From: Parcubacteria group bacterium GW2011_GWB1_44_7
GTDB lineage: Bacteria; Patescibacteria; Paceibacteria; UBA9973; DSPV01
Length of the DNA: 6,554 nucleotides
Direction: 5' to 3'
NCBI GenBank assembly: GCA_000999175.1
Contig: LCJJ01000025.1
Span: 1 to 6,554 of the forward strand
The position numbers and the translations under genes were made by a program. Positions 1 through 6,080 of the stretch are shown in pieces (within the stretch, counting starts at the first letter, position 1; every line of letters begins with the position of its first letter). The notes beneath the pieces are model-generated. The model saw nothing but the letters and a program-made list of their open reading frames with translations. It was not told the origin of the DNA and did no database searches.

Positions 1-769
1 CAGTGGCAATATATCCTATTTGCCCGGCGCGCAATTCTTCATCAGCAGCCTCTTTGGGCGTAAAGTGTCCAACCTCTTTTGCCACCGCTTTTGCCCTTGT
101 TGCCTTCAAGACCAAGGGGTCGTTCGTTTTTACTGCGCCTTCCACCACCCGCACGTATGCCACTACCCCTTTAAAAGCGTCGAAATGCGAATCGAACACC
201 AACGCGCGCAGCGGTTTATCTGTTTCTTCCTTTGCAGCTGGCGTACGCGCTATGACCGCCTCCAGCAACTCTTTCACATTTTGCCCGGTTTTCGCGGAAA
301 TGCGCAAAATCTCGCGCTCATCAATCTTGAGCAAATCCGCAATCGAGCGCGCAACCTCGTCCACACGAGCAGAAGGCAGATCAATTTTGTTTACTGCCGG
401 AATAATGGCAAGCCCCTCTTCTTTCGCGAGTTTGAGGTTAGCCAGGGTTTGCGCCTGCACCCCCTTAGTTGCATCAACCAGCAAAATCGCGCCTTCCACC
501 GCAGCAAGCGAACGCGAAACCTCGTAGCTGAAATCCGCGTGCCCGGGAGTATCTATGAGATTCAGTATATATTCTCCATACTTTAGCCGTATCGGTTGAA
601 GTTTTATGGTAATCCCTTTCTCCCGCTCCAAATCCATCTGATCCAAAAACTGTTCTTTCATCTGCCGCTTCTCTACAGCTCCGGTCAATTCCAAAAACCG
701 GTCGGCAAGCGTCGACTTTCCATGGTCGATATGCGCGATTATCACAAAATTTCGGATATTTCCTTCCAT
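1..769 (-). CDS. lepA: Elongation factor 4 (LepA), N-terminal 256 residues, cut by window edge
   Basis: Translation factor GTPase that acts on the ribosome, known for back-translocation or easing stalled elongation and 30S assembly. The translated minus strand shows the full GTPase domain: G1 AHIDHGKS (residues 12-19), switch I GITIK (52-56), G3 DTPGH (73-77), G4 NKID (127-130) and G5 SAK (158-160). The segment FSYEVSRSLAA (80-90) is typical of LepA rather than EF-G or TypA. Domain II begins near residue 187 and the reading frame stays open to base 2, so roughly the last 340 of the usual ~600 residues lie outside. The ATG at 769 is chosen because an in-frame TAG lies 9 bases upstream and the protein start matches the family (M-x-N-I-R-N-F). 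A weak AGGG lies 4 bases before the ATG. It follows the toxin gene after 49 bases. GC is about 53%, higher than the genes upstream of it. Confidence 0.97.
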   Translation of the reverse strand, partial: MEGNIRNFVIIAHIDHGKSTLADRFLELTGAVEKRQMKEQFLDQMDLEREKGITIKLQPIRLKYGEYILNLIDTPGHADFSYEVSRSLAAVEGAILLVDATKGVQAQTLANLKLAKEEGLAIIPAVNKIDLPSARVDEVARSIADLLKIDEREILRISAKTGQNVKELLEAVIARTPAAKEETDKPLRALVFDSHFDAFKGVVAYVRVVEGAVKTNDPLVLKATRAKAVAKEVGHFTPKEAADEELRAGQIGYIAT

Positions 770-818
770 ACCGCCCTATCTTAACCCAAAAGCCTCTGTT
801 TTCTCGCTTCTTTCATCT

Positions 819-1184
819 TCACGGGAGTTGACGAGAACGCACACTCCCTGGCTCAACTGTAATGATCTTCTTGCGGAAGTCTTCTCCCCGCATTCCCTCG
901 ATAGACTCCTTTACCGCTTTACGCAAGGTCTCCAAAGAGATTTCATTTGGAAACCTTAAAATAACCAACCCGAACAGTTTCGTTAAATCAAATCTTAATG
1001 GGTTAGCGAATCCGAGATCTTTGGTTACTATAACGGCCTGTTTCGCGACCGCGTAATTAAAAATAACTTCGTCGGGTTGTCCGCGAAGTTCCTTTATGTC
1101 TTTTACGCACTCTGCTTCAAAACCGTTTTCTTCAAACACAGTCCTTATGGAAGATGTTGTATTCTCATCGACAAGAAAAAGCAT
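819..1184 (-). CDS. DUF5615-family PIN-like toxin of a toxin-antitoxin pair
   Basis: A 121-residue protein with the layout of DUF5615 (Mut7-C / PIN-like) proteins, predicted RNases usually paired with DUF433 antitoxins. The acidic residues expected of a PIN-like metal site are visible: VDEN at 5-8 (D6, E7), PDEV at 37-40 (D38) and VTKDLGF at 53-59 (D56), with alternating strands and helices between them. The start ATG shares one base with the stop of the antitoxin gene (TAATG), and no Shine-Dalgarno site precedes it, so it is probably made by translational coupling. The tail after residue 108 is polar and looks non-conserved; the gene ends with TGA. RNase activity is inferred from the family and is not shown by the sequence itself. 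No signal peptide or membrane helix is seen. Confidence 0.85.
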   Translation of the reverse strand: MLFLVDENTTSSIRTVFEENGFEAECVKDIKELRGQPDEVIFNYAVAKQAVIVTKDLGFANPLRFDLTKLFGLVILRFPNEISLETLRKAVKESIEGMRGEDFRKKIITVEPGSVRSRQLP

Positions 1185-1408
1185 TATCTTGCTATGAGCA
1201 TTTCTTCGCCAACAAGTTTTGCGGCGTATTTCAAAGCGGCTAAAACCTGTGCTTTGGTTAATCCGTATTCCTTCATGACAGCTTCAATGGGATCTCCCGC
1301 GGCAATATGCCCAATAACAACTTCCACCGGAACTCTTGTTCCGGTAATAACGGGTTTACCGAACTGAATCTTTTCATCCATTGTAATTTGAGGGGAAATC
1401 TCCTTCAT
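1184..1408 (-). CDS. DUF433-family antitoxin (winged-helix type)
   Basis: A 74-residue protein carrying the DUF433 signature GKPVITGTRVPVEVV (17-31), followed by the usual helical half with A-A-G-D-P-I-E-A (36-43), a Y-G-L-T-K turn (48-52) and A-A-L-K-Y-A (57-62). Family members are small DNA-binding antitoxins partnered with DUF5615 toxins, and that partner follows directly with a 1-base overlap. The ATG at 1408 is preferred: an in-frame TGA lies 9 bases upstream, and the only nearby alternative, Met10, falls inside the conserved strand and would remove it in part. There is no Shine-Dalgarno site before the ATG; the promoter -10 box ends only 8 bases upstream, so the message may be leaderless. 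The protein probably represses its own operon, as antitoxins of this kind usually do (inference). Confidence 0.88.
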   Translation of the reverse strand: MKEISPQITMDEKIQFGKPVITGTRVPVEVVIGHIAAGDPIEAVMKEYGLTKAQVLAALKYAAKLVGEEMLIAR

Positions 1409-1418
1409 ATGAATTCAT
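1404..1418 (-). promoter_or_regulatory. Overlapping palindromes at the toxin-antitoxin start, candidate operator
   Basis: On the minus strand the 15 bases read ATGAATTCATATGAA. This holds two perfect overlapping 10-base palindromes, ATGAATTCAT and TTCATATGAA, i.e. ATGAA / TTCAT / ATGAA. They overlap the end of the -10 box, the predicted transcription start and the antitoxin ATG, which is where an autoregulatory antitoxin would bind. Short AT-rich palindromes can arise by chance, so binding is a hypothesis. Confidence 0.4.
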
Positions 1419-1445
1419 TTTATTCGGGAATTTCCAAAAAGTCAA
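1417..1445 (-). promoter_or_regulatory. Sigma-70-type promoter of the toxin-antitoxin operon
   Basis: The minus strand shows a -35 box TTGACT (1440-1445), a 17-base spacer and a -10 box TAAAAT (1417-1422), five of six matches to each consensus. A second TTGAC lies 5 bases further upstream, at poor spacing. Only 8 bases separate the -10 box from the antitoxin ATG, which puts the expected start of transcription about 2 bases before the ATG. It lies in the 71-base gap after res, so the pair can be expressed apart from the restriction operon. Confidence 0.65.
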
Positions 1446-1479
1446 GTCAAATCGTCTCCCCCGCCCCGCGGCATACGTT

Positions 1480-3729
1480 TTATCCTAAATCCAAAAACTT
1501 CCAACCTTTCAGATTCTTCGGATCAAAAGAGTATTTAGGACGATCATTGTATCGCCAGCTATTTTTGTCTTTCAAAACAATACCACCAAACAAGTTTTTG
1601 CCCTTCTTGTTTTCCGTTGCAATGTACTCAGCCAGCCCCTCGGCGCGCTCTGTGGCAGTTTTGGCATAAATCCCGCCTTTTGTATCAAACAAACCTATCC
1701 GTCCATCATTGAGCATTACCACGAAGTCAAGATAAAACGGTTTCCCTTGCCCATTCTCAACATACGGCACGGCAAAATATGAGGCATCCTGTTTCCCGTT
1801 CTTAAACCACCACTTCACCTGTTTTGCTTTTTCCAAGTATTCGATAAACGCTACCTCAATATCACTGTCTTCTTCAAAAAGCGAAAGATTATCCGTACCT
1901 TTTGTTTTGGCGTAGTAAGGCTGAATAATAGATCGTTTGTAGTCCTTTTTAACGAAATTCAAGTTATGGTTGATCGTTTCCGGCACATTCCACAGTTCCT
2001 CATTCTGCACAAGCTCGTGTTTACCTCTGCCAACAAGGTCTTGGTAAAGCTCTTTGGCCCGATTGATAACATCAATCACAGCTTGGCGGTTTTCCTCGGC
2101 CAAAACAATGGCCTGTATTTTTGGCCAGTCATCAACACCCATCTTAAACGCTTTATCAAAGAAACGATATAAAGAATCGTTAATGCGTTTTATAGAGCGA
2201 AGCTCCGGCGCAAATGGAGCAAGGTTTTCTCGGGCAAACATATCAAACGCATTTTGCAGCTCAACTTCGTTTTTCGGAATATCCAGCGTACCTTTCTTTT
2301 CAATGCTTTTTGCTTCTCTGTCCACGTCAGTAACTTTCCCGCTCGCGATGAGTTTGGTATCAACAATGTTATGTTTTAGCGAAATCCTATCTTTGAGTTT
2401 CAGTTCATCTGCCGCTTGAAAGAAAACAGGCACAAAATCAGACGATAAACGGGTTTCTTCGCGAAACCTCTTTGAATGGTACGAAGTCAAATCAATATTT
2501 TCATAATCATTACGCCGTTTGCCCTCAAAAACTTTAAAATCATGCGCAATATCTTTTGCAACTCGAGTATGAATATCCGAGAGGCTTGTATAGAGATAGG
2601 CCGTATTTAAATCAGAAATAGGATAATGCTTTTGCTCGGGCATTCGCATAATACGGCCCAACGTTTGCAATGAGAATACCAGTGTTTCTTCTTTCCACTG
2701 CCGGAATAAAACTAAAATATGTGCGCGTGGACAATCCCACCCAAGCGCTATGGCTTGTTTGAAAATCATTACCTCAACCTCATTTTCCTTTTTCTCAATG
2801 TTTTCCAAATTAATCTTGCTGTCTTTTTCCGATAGATAAATCGCCAATCTTCCGTTTTCCGTGGAGTAACCAAATTTCTTCAGCAAAGCCAAAACTTCTG
2901 TCTTTTTATCTGCTATCCCTTGCCTCGTATCGGGCAGTTGAATAAGCAGTAAAGGATTAACATTAGATCCTAAAGATTCAAATTGCTTCTCCAGTTCTAA
3001 CCTTTTCCTCAATGCTTCCTTTAGTACAATTTCATCGGCTGTTTCATCACTCTTTCGCTTGTCAATCTCGTAGTTTTCAAAACCTTCATTTACAACAACT
3101 TCCTTTTTTATCATTCCTTCGTCTCTAACATCTGTACGATCTACTTCAACAATCCGGTTTGCGTCGCTTATTTGAGGAGTAGCCGACACTTCAATAGTCA
3201 CTTTTGGGCCAATATCTTGAATAAGTTCCTTTGATTTCTCGCTGTTTGCGGTGTGGTGGCTCTCATCAATACTAAGAATAATAATTCTCCCCTCGTCTTT
3301 GGTACGGGCAACAATATTAGAAAGGTTATTGTCCCGCTCGTTTTCGCGGACATAAATATTGCCTTTCTTGTTGATACTTGCCCAGTTCAAAAACAAAATC
3401 TCGTTTTCGCTGATTTTCCTTTCATCCAAATCTTCAAAATAAGAACATTTGAGGCCAATGCCGAATTGATCGTAATATTTTTTTAAGCTGTTGCGGCTCT
3501 GGTCATGCAGTTTATTGACGGCTATCCAGATAAACGAAAACTTTTTGCCGTCAATACGCGAATCAATCAGGCGCTTCAAAAACTCCGCTGCCATGAGCGT
3601 TTTGCCAGAACCAGTCGGCGATTTGAAAATGCAGATTTTGTTTCCTTCCGCATCCAAAAGATCGTTGACTTCCTGTTTCAACTTCACGATCGCCTTTTCT
3701 TGATAATTTTTAAATTCAATCCAGGACAT
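1480..3729 (-). CDS. res: Type III restriction enzyme Res subunit (SF2 helicase plus PD-(D/E)xK nuclease)
   Basis: ATP-dependent restriction subunit that works in a complex with Mod. The 749 residues show the superfamily 2 motor first: NYQEKAI near residue 8, Walker A SPTGSGKT (37-44), DESH box (155-158), SAT (182-184), IFKQAIALGWDCPRA (322-336) and motif VI QTLGRIMRMPE (355-365). A helical middle follows. The nuclease domain lies near the end: E625 in a helix, D668 in FYLDFVV (665-671), and D682-T-K684-G, a PD-(D/E)xK arrangement with Asp where classical Res enzymes often have Glu. It is shorter than classical Res proteins such as EcoP1I and EcoP15I (about 970) but keeps all motor motifs and a stop after the nuclease, so it looks intact. 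The ATG follows the stop of the membrane-protein gene by one base (TAATATG), with no strong Shine-Dalgarno site, implying coupled translation. No clear terminator follows. Confidence 0.93.
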   Translation of the reverse strand: MSWIEFKNYQEKAIVKLKQEVNDLLDAEGNKICIFKSPTGSGKTLMAAEFLKRLIDSRIDGKKFSFIWIAVNKLHDQSRNSLKKYYDQFGIGLKCSYFEDLDERKISENEILFLNWASINKKGNIYVRENERDNNLSNIVARTKDEGRIIILSIDESHHTANSEKSKELIQDIGPKVTIEVSATPQISDANRIVEVDRTDVRDEGMIKKEVVVNEGFENYEIDKRKSDETADEIVLKEALRKRLELEKQFESLGSNVNPLLLIQLPDTRQGIADKKTEVLALLKKFGYSTENGRLAIYLSEKDSKINLENIEKKENEVEVMIFKQAIALGWDCPRAHILVLFRQWKEETLVFSLQTLGRIMRMPEQKHYPISDLNTAYLYTSLSDIHTRVAKDIAHDFKVFEGKRRNDYENIDLTSYHSKRFREETRLSSDFVPVFFQAADELKLKDRISLKHNIVDTKLIASGKVTDVDREAKSIEKKGTLDIPKNEVELQNAFDMFARENLAPFAPELRSIKRINDSLYRFFDKAFKMGVDDWPKIQAIVLAEENRQAVIDVINRAKELYQDLVGRGKHELVQNEELWNVPETINHNLNFVKKDYKRSIIQPYYAKTKGTDNLSLFEEDSDIEVAFIEYLEKAKQVKWWFKNGKQDASYFAVPYVENGQGKPFYLDFVVMLNDGRIGLFDTKGGIYAKTATERAEGLAEYIATENKKGKNLFGGIVLKDKNSWRYNDRPKYSFDPKNLKGWKFLDLG

Positions 3730-3730
3730 A

Positions 3731-4270
3731 TTACTTAAAAACTCTTAACAATTCTAGCAAAAAAAGAGTGGGTAAGCTTAAAAAGAGAATAGTCCACGAT
3801 ACAAAGAGAACCCAAAACCGGATTCTTCCATTATCATCATCCCTTACTATATCTTCAATTTTATTACCGGCTCTCATGGCACTCCTTATCCGATCCTCTT
3901 CGATTAACAATCGCTCTGCTTCTATTCCGTAGGACTCTAAACTATTCTCGATAGTCGCAATATGCCGTATTTTTGCCAAAACAGTTCTTCGGAGTTGTTT
4001 TTTTGTGGCAATATCTAAGTCTCTAGATTGTATGTATAATTCCGAGATAAACAAAATAAATATTGCTAGCAGGATGGTCGAAAGGGCGAGGAAAAAACAG
4101 TTTGTAAAATTCTCTCGTGCGCTAAAGGCCAAAGTGAAAATGATACCAACAAATGCAAGAAAACCTAATTTAATATTCAAAAAGCTTGCATCGAATTTTT
4201 CTGCATATTCATATAGCAACTCAAATTTATTGGCTTTTTCTTTAAATTCTTTTTCGGCAATATTATCCAT
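3731..4270 (-). CDS. Three-helix membrane protein of unknown family inside the type III R-M operon
   Basis: I do not recognise this 179-residue protein. It has a charged N-terminal helix (1-28), hydrophobic segments at about 31-49 and 56-80 separated by a short polar turn, a 70-residue charged and helical soluble part (81-150; rich in K/R near 90-102, then acidic), and a third hydrophobic segment at about 152-174 close to the C-terminus. The positive residues after segment 2 suggest an inside N-terminus and a cytoplasmic soluble part. There is no signal peptide or enzyme motif. It lies 3 bases after mod and 1 base before res, so it is part of the operon and is probably co-translated. It is the most AT-rich gene of the window (blocks of about 27-37% GC). 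The two-helix front end followed by a helical soluble region is loosely like SLATT-type membrane effectors of defence systems, but I cannot confirm that relation. Confidence 0.8.
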   Translation of the reverse strand: MDNIAEKEFKEKANKFELLYEYAEKFDASFLNIKLGFLAFVGIIFTLAFSARENFTNCFFLALSTILLAIFILFISELYIQSRDLDIATKKQLRRTVLAKIRHIATIENSLESYGIEAERLLIEEDRIRSAMRAGNKIEDIVRDDDNGRIRFWVLFVSWTILFLSLPTLFLLELLRVFK

Positions 4271-4273
4271 ATT

Positions 4274-5998
4274 TTATTTAAAAATTTCCCGATAAACTTT
4301 CAAAATCACCTCGGGAATAGCGCAAAGTGTAACCTTATCTCTTACATCGGCAAATTGTTTTTCGTGTGGGTCGTCGCCGAGCGAAAAGACATAGGTGTTA
4401 AAATGCCCTTTGATTTTTTTGATCGCTTTCTTGAAGTCGCCGATAGCTTCCTCGTAAAAAATAATGCCGAGATATTTTTCGCTGTTTTTGAAAATCTTAA
4501 AATTACTTTCATCTTGCACTAGTTCAAAAGAGTTTTCACGAATACAAAGCATTTCGGTTGATTCACTTACCAGTTTTCGCTTGTTTCTGTCCGTTGGTTC
4601 GGCTTCCACGAAGTCGCAGACATAGTATTTCAAATTCCCGCCAAGTCCGGCGACACTTTCGCCTTTGGTTTTTTTATATCCCTTAATGGCTTTCTTGATG
4701 CGTGGGTAGCAAATGTCTGAAGCAATTTTTAACCCACTGCCATTGTTATCCTCATTATTAGTACACAAAATAAACTGTCTATGGCCGCCGTCTTCGCTAT
4801 TCATTTCAAGAACCGCATGACCAGTTGTGCCAGAACCAGCGAAAAAATCCATCGCAACAAGATCGTTAGGTTTGTTTGCTATCTGTATAAGATATTTGAT
4901 TAAATTTACTGGCTTTGAATAATTAAAATCTATGCCCATTTCGCTTAATAAATCAGCACCTCGTCTATTTATGAATTCATCTAGGAAATTTCTCGGTCGC
5001 TTTCCTTCTTCCTCTCTATCGCTAAGATATGTTTTCGTGTAAATGTTCCAAGTTGATTTTTTACCCCTTTGGTCTAAAAGCGGAGAATTTTTGGCTTTCT
5101 TGAAAATAACCCGATCGTCTTTTAGGTTTTCCAAAAAAGTTTTTCCTGTCCACCTATACACCTTTCCTTCTGGCGGCCTTGCTTTAGAACCATCGGGGCA
5201 TGTAATAAAGTAGTTTTGGTTTGGCCGAACATCGAGAGCGGCTTGGTATAAGGAAATTTCTCTATATTTTCCTCTTTTGTCCTCCTTGTTAAAAAGTTTT
5301 AGCCAGCCATCAGTAACAATATCCTTAAATTTTCCTAATTGCTGGAGGTCTTTTGTATAACACAAAAGATAATCAACCGATGGAGAAAACTGTGTTCCTT
5401 TATTACTTGCCGTCTTTGCCACTCTTGAGATAACTTCAACAAGATTGAGCTCGCCAAATATCTCATCACAAAGCATTTTTAATTGAGCCAATTCATCATT
5501 TCCAATGCTTATGTAAAGTACGCCATCGGGTTTCAAAAGATTCTTCGCGAGTTTTAATCTTTTCTCCATGAAATTAAGCCACTTACTGTGTCGGAAGGGG
5601 TCTTCTTTGTCCACTCTCTTGTCATTGTAAATAAAATCGTCATTTCCCGTGTTGTAGGGGGGATCAATATAAATAAAATCAACTAACTCATAATGCGTAA
5701 AATTCAAAACGGCGAGCGAGTGATAGTTATCGCCCTCAATCAGCAGATTTACTGGTTTTTCTTTGTCTCCGTTAATTTCTTTGCTTTTCGCCTCTTTCAA
5801 AACTGGAAACGGCTTGCCCGCCATTTCGTTTGGAAACATCTCATTGGGCGTGCGCGCGTCGGGATTGATGAGAATATCAATTTTTTCCTCCGGCAAATCG
5901 CGATGCCAAACAAGCCCGTATTTTGTTTCCTTAATACGCCGAAGCTCTTTTATCAGCTCGTCTTTTGACCATTCGTCGTAGTTAATTTTCCTAGCCAT
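4274..5998 (-). CDS. mod: Type III DNA methyltransferase Mod subunit (N6-adenine, beta class)
   Basis: Recognises the target sequence, transfers a methyl group from S-adenosylmethionine to adenine, and is needed by Res for cutting. The 574 residues hold, in order: a helical start with KYGLVWHRDLPEE (26-38), motif X NLLIEGDNYHSLAVL (84-98), catalytic motif IV DPPYNTG (112-118), a variable target-recognition region (about 190-360), and the SAM-binding motif I MDFFAGSGTTG (383-393). DPPY before the FxGxG motif marks the beta-class order of type III Mod proteins. Residues 440-574 form a C-terminal domain with no catalytic motif, possibly for dimerisation or Res contact. Length is slightly below EcoP15I Mod (about 640). 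The ATG at 5998 has AAGG 6 bases upstream and a promoter just ahead. No simple repeats suggesting phase variation are present. The recognised sequence cannot be read from the protein. Confidence 0.94.
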   Translation of the reverse strand: MARKINYDEWSKDELIKELRRIKETKYGLVWHRDLPEEKIDILINPDARTPNEMFPNEMAGKPFPVLKEAKSKEINGDKEKPVNLLIEGDNYHSLAVLNFTHYELVDFIYIDPPYNTGNDDFIYNDKRVDKEDPFRHSKWLNFMEKRLKLAKNLLKPDGVLYISIGNDELAQLKMLCDEIFGELNLVEVISRVAKTASNKGTQFSPSVDYLLCYTKDLQQLGKFKDIVTDGWLKLFNKEDKRGKYREISLYQAALDVRPNQNYFITCPDGSKARPPEGKVYRWTGKTFLENLKDDRVIFKKAKNSPLLDQRGKKSTWNIYTKTYLSDREEEGKRPRNFLDEFINRRGADLLSEMGIDFNYSKPVNLIKYLIQIANKPNDLVAMDFFAGSGTTGHAVLEMNSEDGGHRQFILCTNNEDNNGSGLKIASDICYPRIKKAIKGYKKTKGESVAGLGGNLKYYVCDFVEAEPTDRNKRKLVSESTEMLCIRENSFELVQDESNFKIFKNSEKYLGIIFYEEAIGDFKKAIKKIKGHFNTYVFSLGDDPHEKQFADVRDKVTLCAIPEVILKVYREIFK

Positions 5999-6004
5999 AA
6001 ATTA

Positions 6005-6037
6005 CCTTATCGTAGCTCATTTGAGGGCTTTTTTCAA
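6005..6037 (-). promoter_or_regulatory. Promoter and ribosome site of the mod-res operon
   Basis: The minus strand has a -35 box TTGAAA (6032-6037), a 17-base spacer and a -10 box TACGAT (6009-6014), followed by AAGG (6005-6008) 6 bases before the mod ATG. The -10 box ends 10 bases before the ATG, so a standard start of transcription would leave a leader of about 4 bases without the AAGG. Either the transcript is nearly leaderless or a different upstream start is used (for example read-through from murJ). Confidence 0.55.
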
Positions 6038-6048
6038 GGCAAAAACCC
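6025..6048. repeat. Imperfect inverted repeat between murJ and mod
   Basis: On the plus strand GGG-C-TTTTT (6025-6033) can pair with AAAAACCC (6041-6048) around a 7-base loop, giving 8 pairs with one bulged C. It overlaps the -35 box of the mod promoter and lies 33 bases past the murJ stop. In the murJ transcript it could fold, but no run of U follows it, so it is not a standard terminator. It may protect or process the murJ 3' end, or be chance. Confidence 0.25.
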
Positions 6049-6080
6049 GTGCTTTAGTCGACAAGCTATGTGTGGCGGCT

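Noticed and set aside
3..586. Two long open plus-strand frames (174 and 188 codons) opposite lepA
   Set aside because: They lie wholly antisense to a clear LepA GTPase frame with all G motifs; their translations are low-complexity and unlike any protein.
778..783. TAAGAT as a -10 box for lepA
   Set aside because: Matches 4 of 6 and lies 8 bases before the ATG, but no -35 box is found at 16-18 bases, so I do not annotate a promoter; lepA may be read from the toxin-antitoxin promoter.
770..818. A 13-codon frame (GTG/ATG start near 821-816, TAA at 783-781) between toxin and lepA
   Set aside because: Very short, no Shine-Dalgarno site and no recognisable leader-peptide features; likely chance in a 49-base gap.
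4274..5998. Simple-sequence repeats in mod that would allow phase-variable expression
   Set aside because: Known phase-variable type III mod genes have tandem tetra- or pentanucleotide repeats; none is visible here.
6014..6034. Plus-strand stem AGCTC/GGGCT followed by a T run, resembling a terminator
   Set aside because: No gene is transcribed on the plus strand here; the stem is only 5 pairs with a G-T pair, and on the minus strand no T run follows it. It could only stop antisense transcripts.
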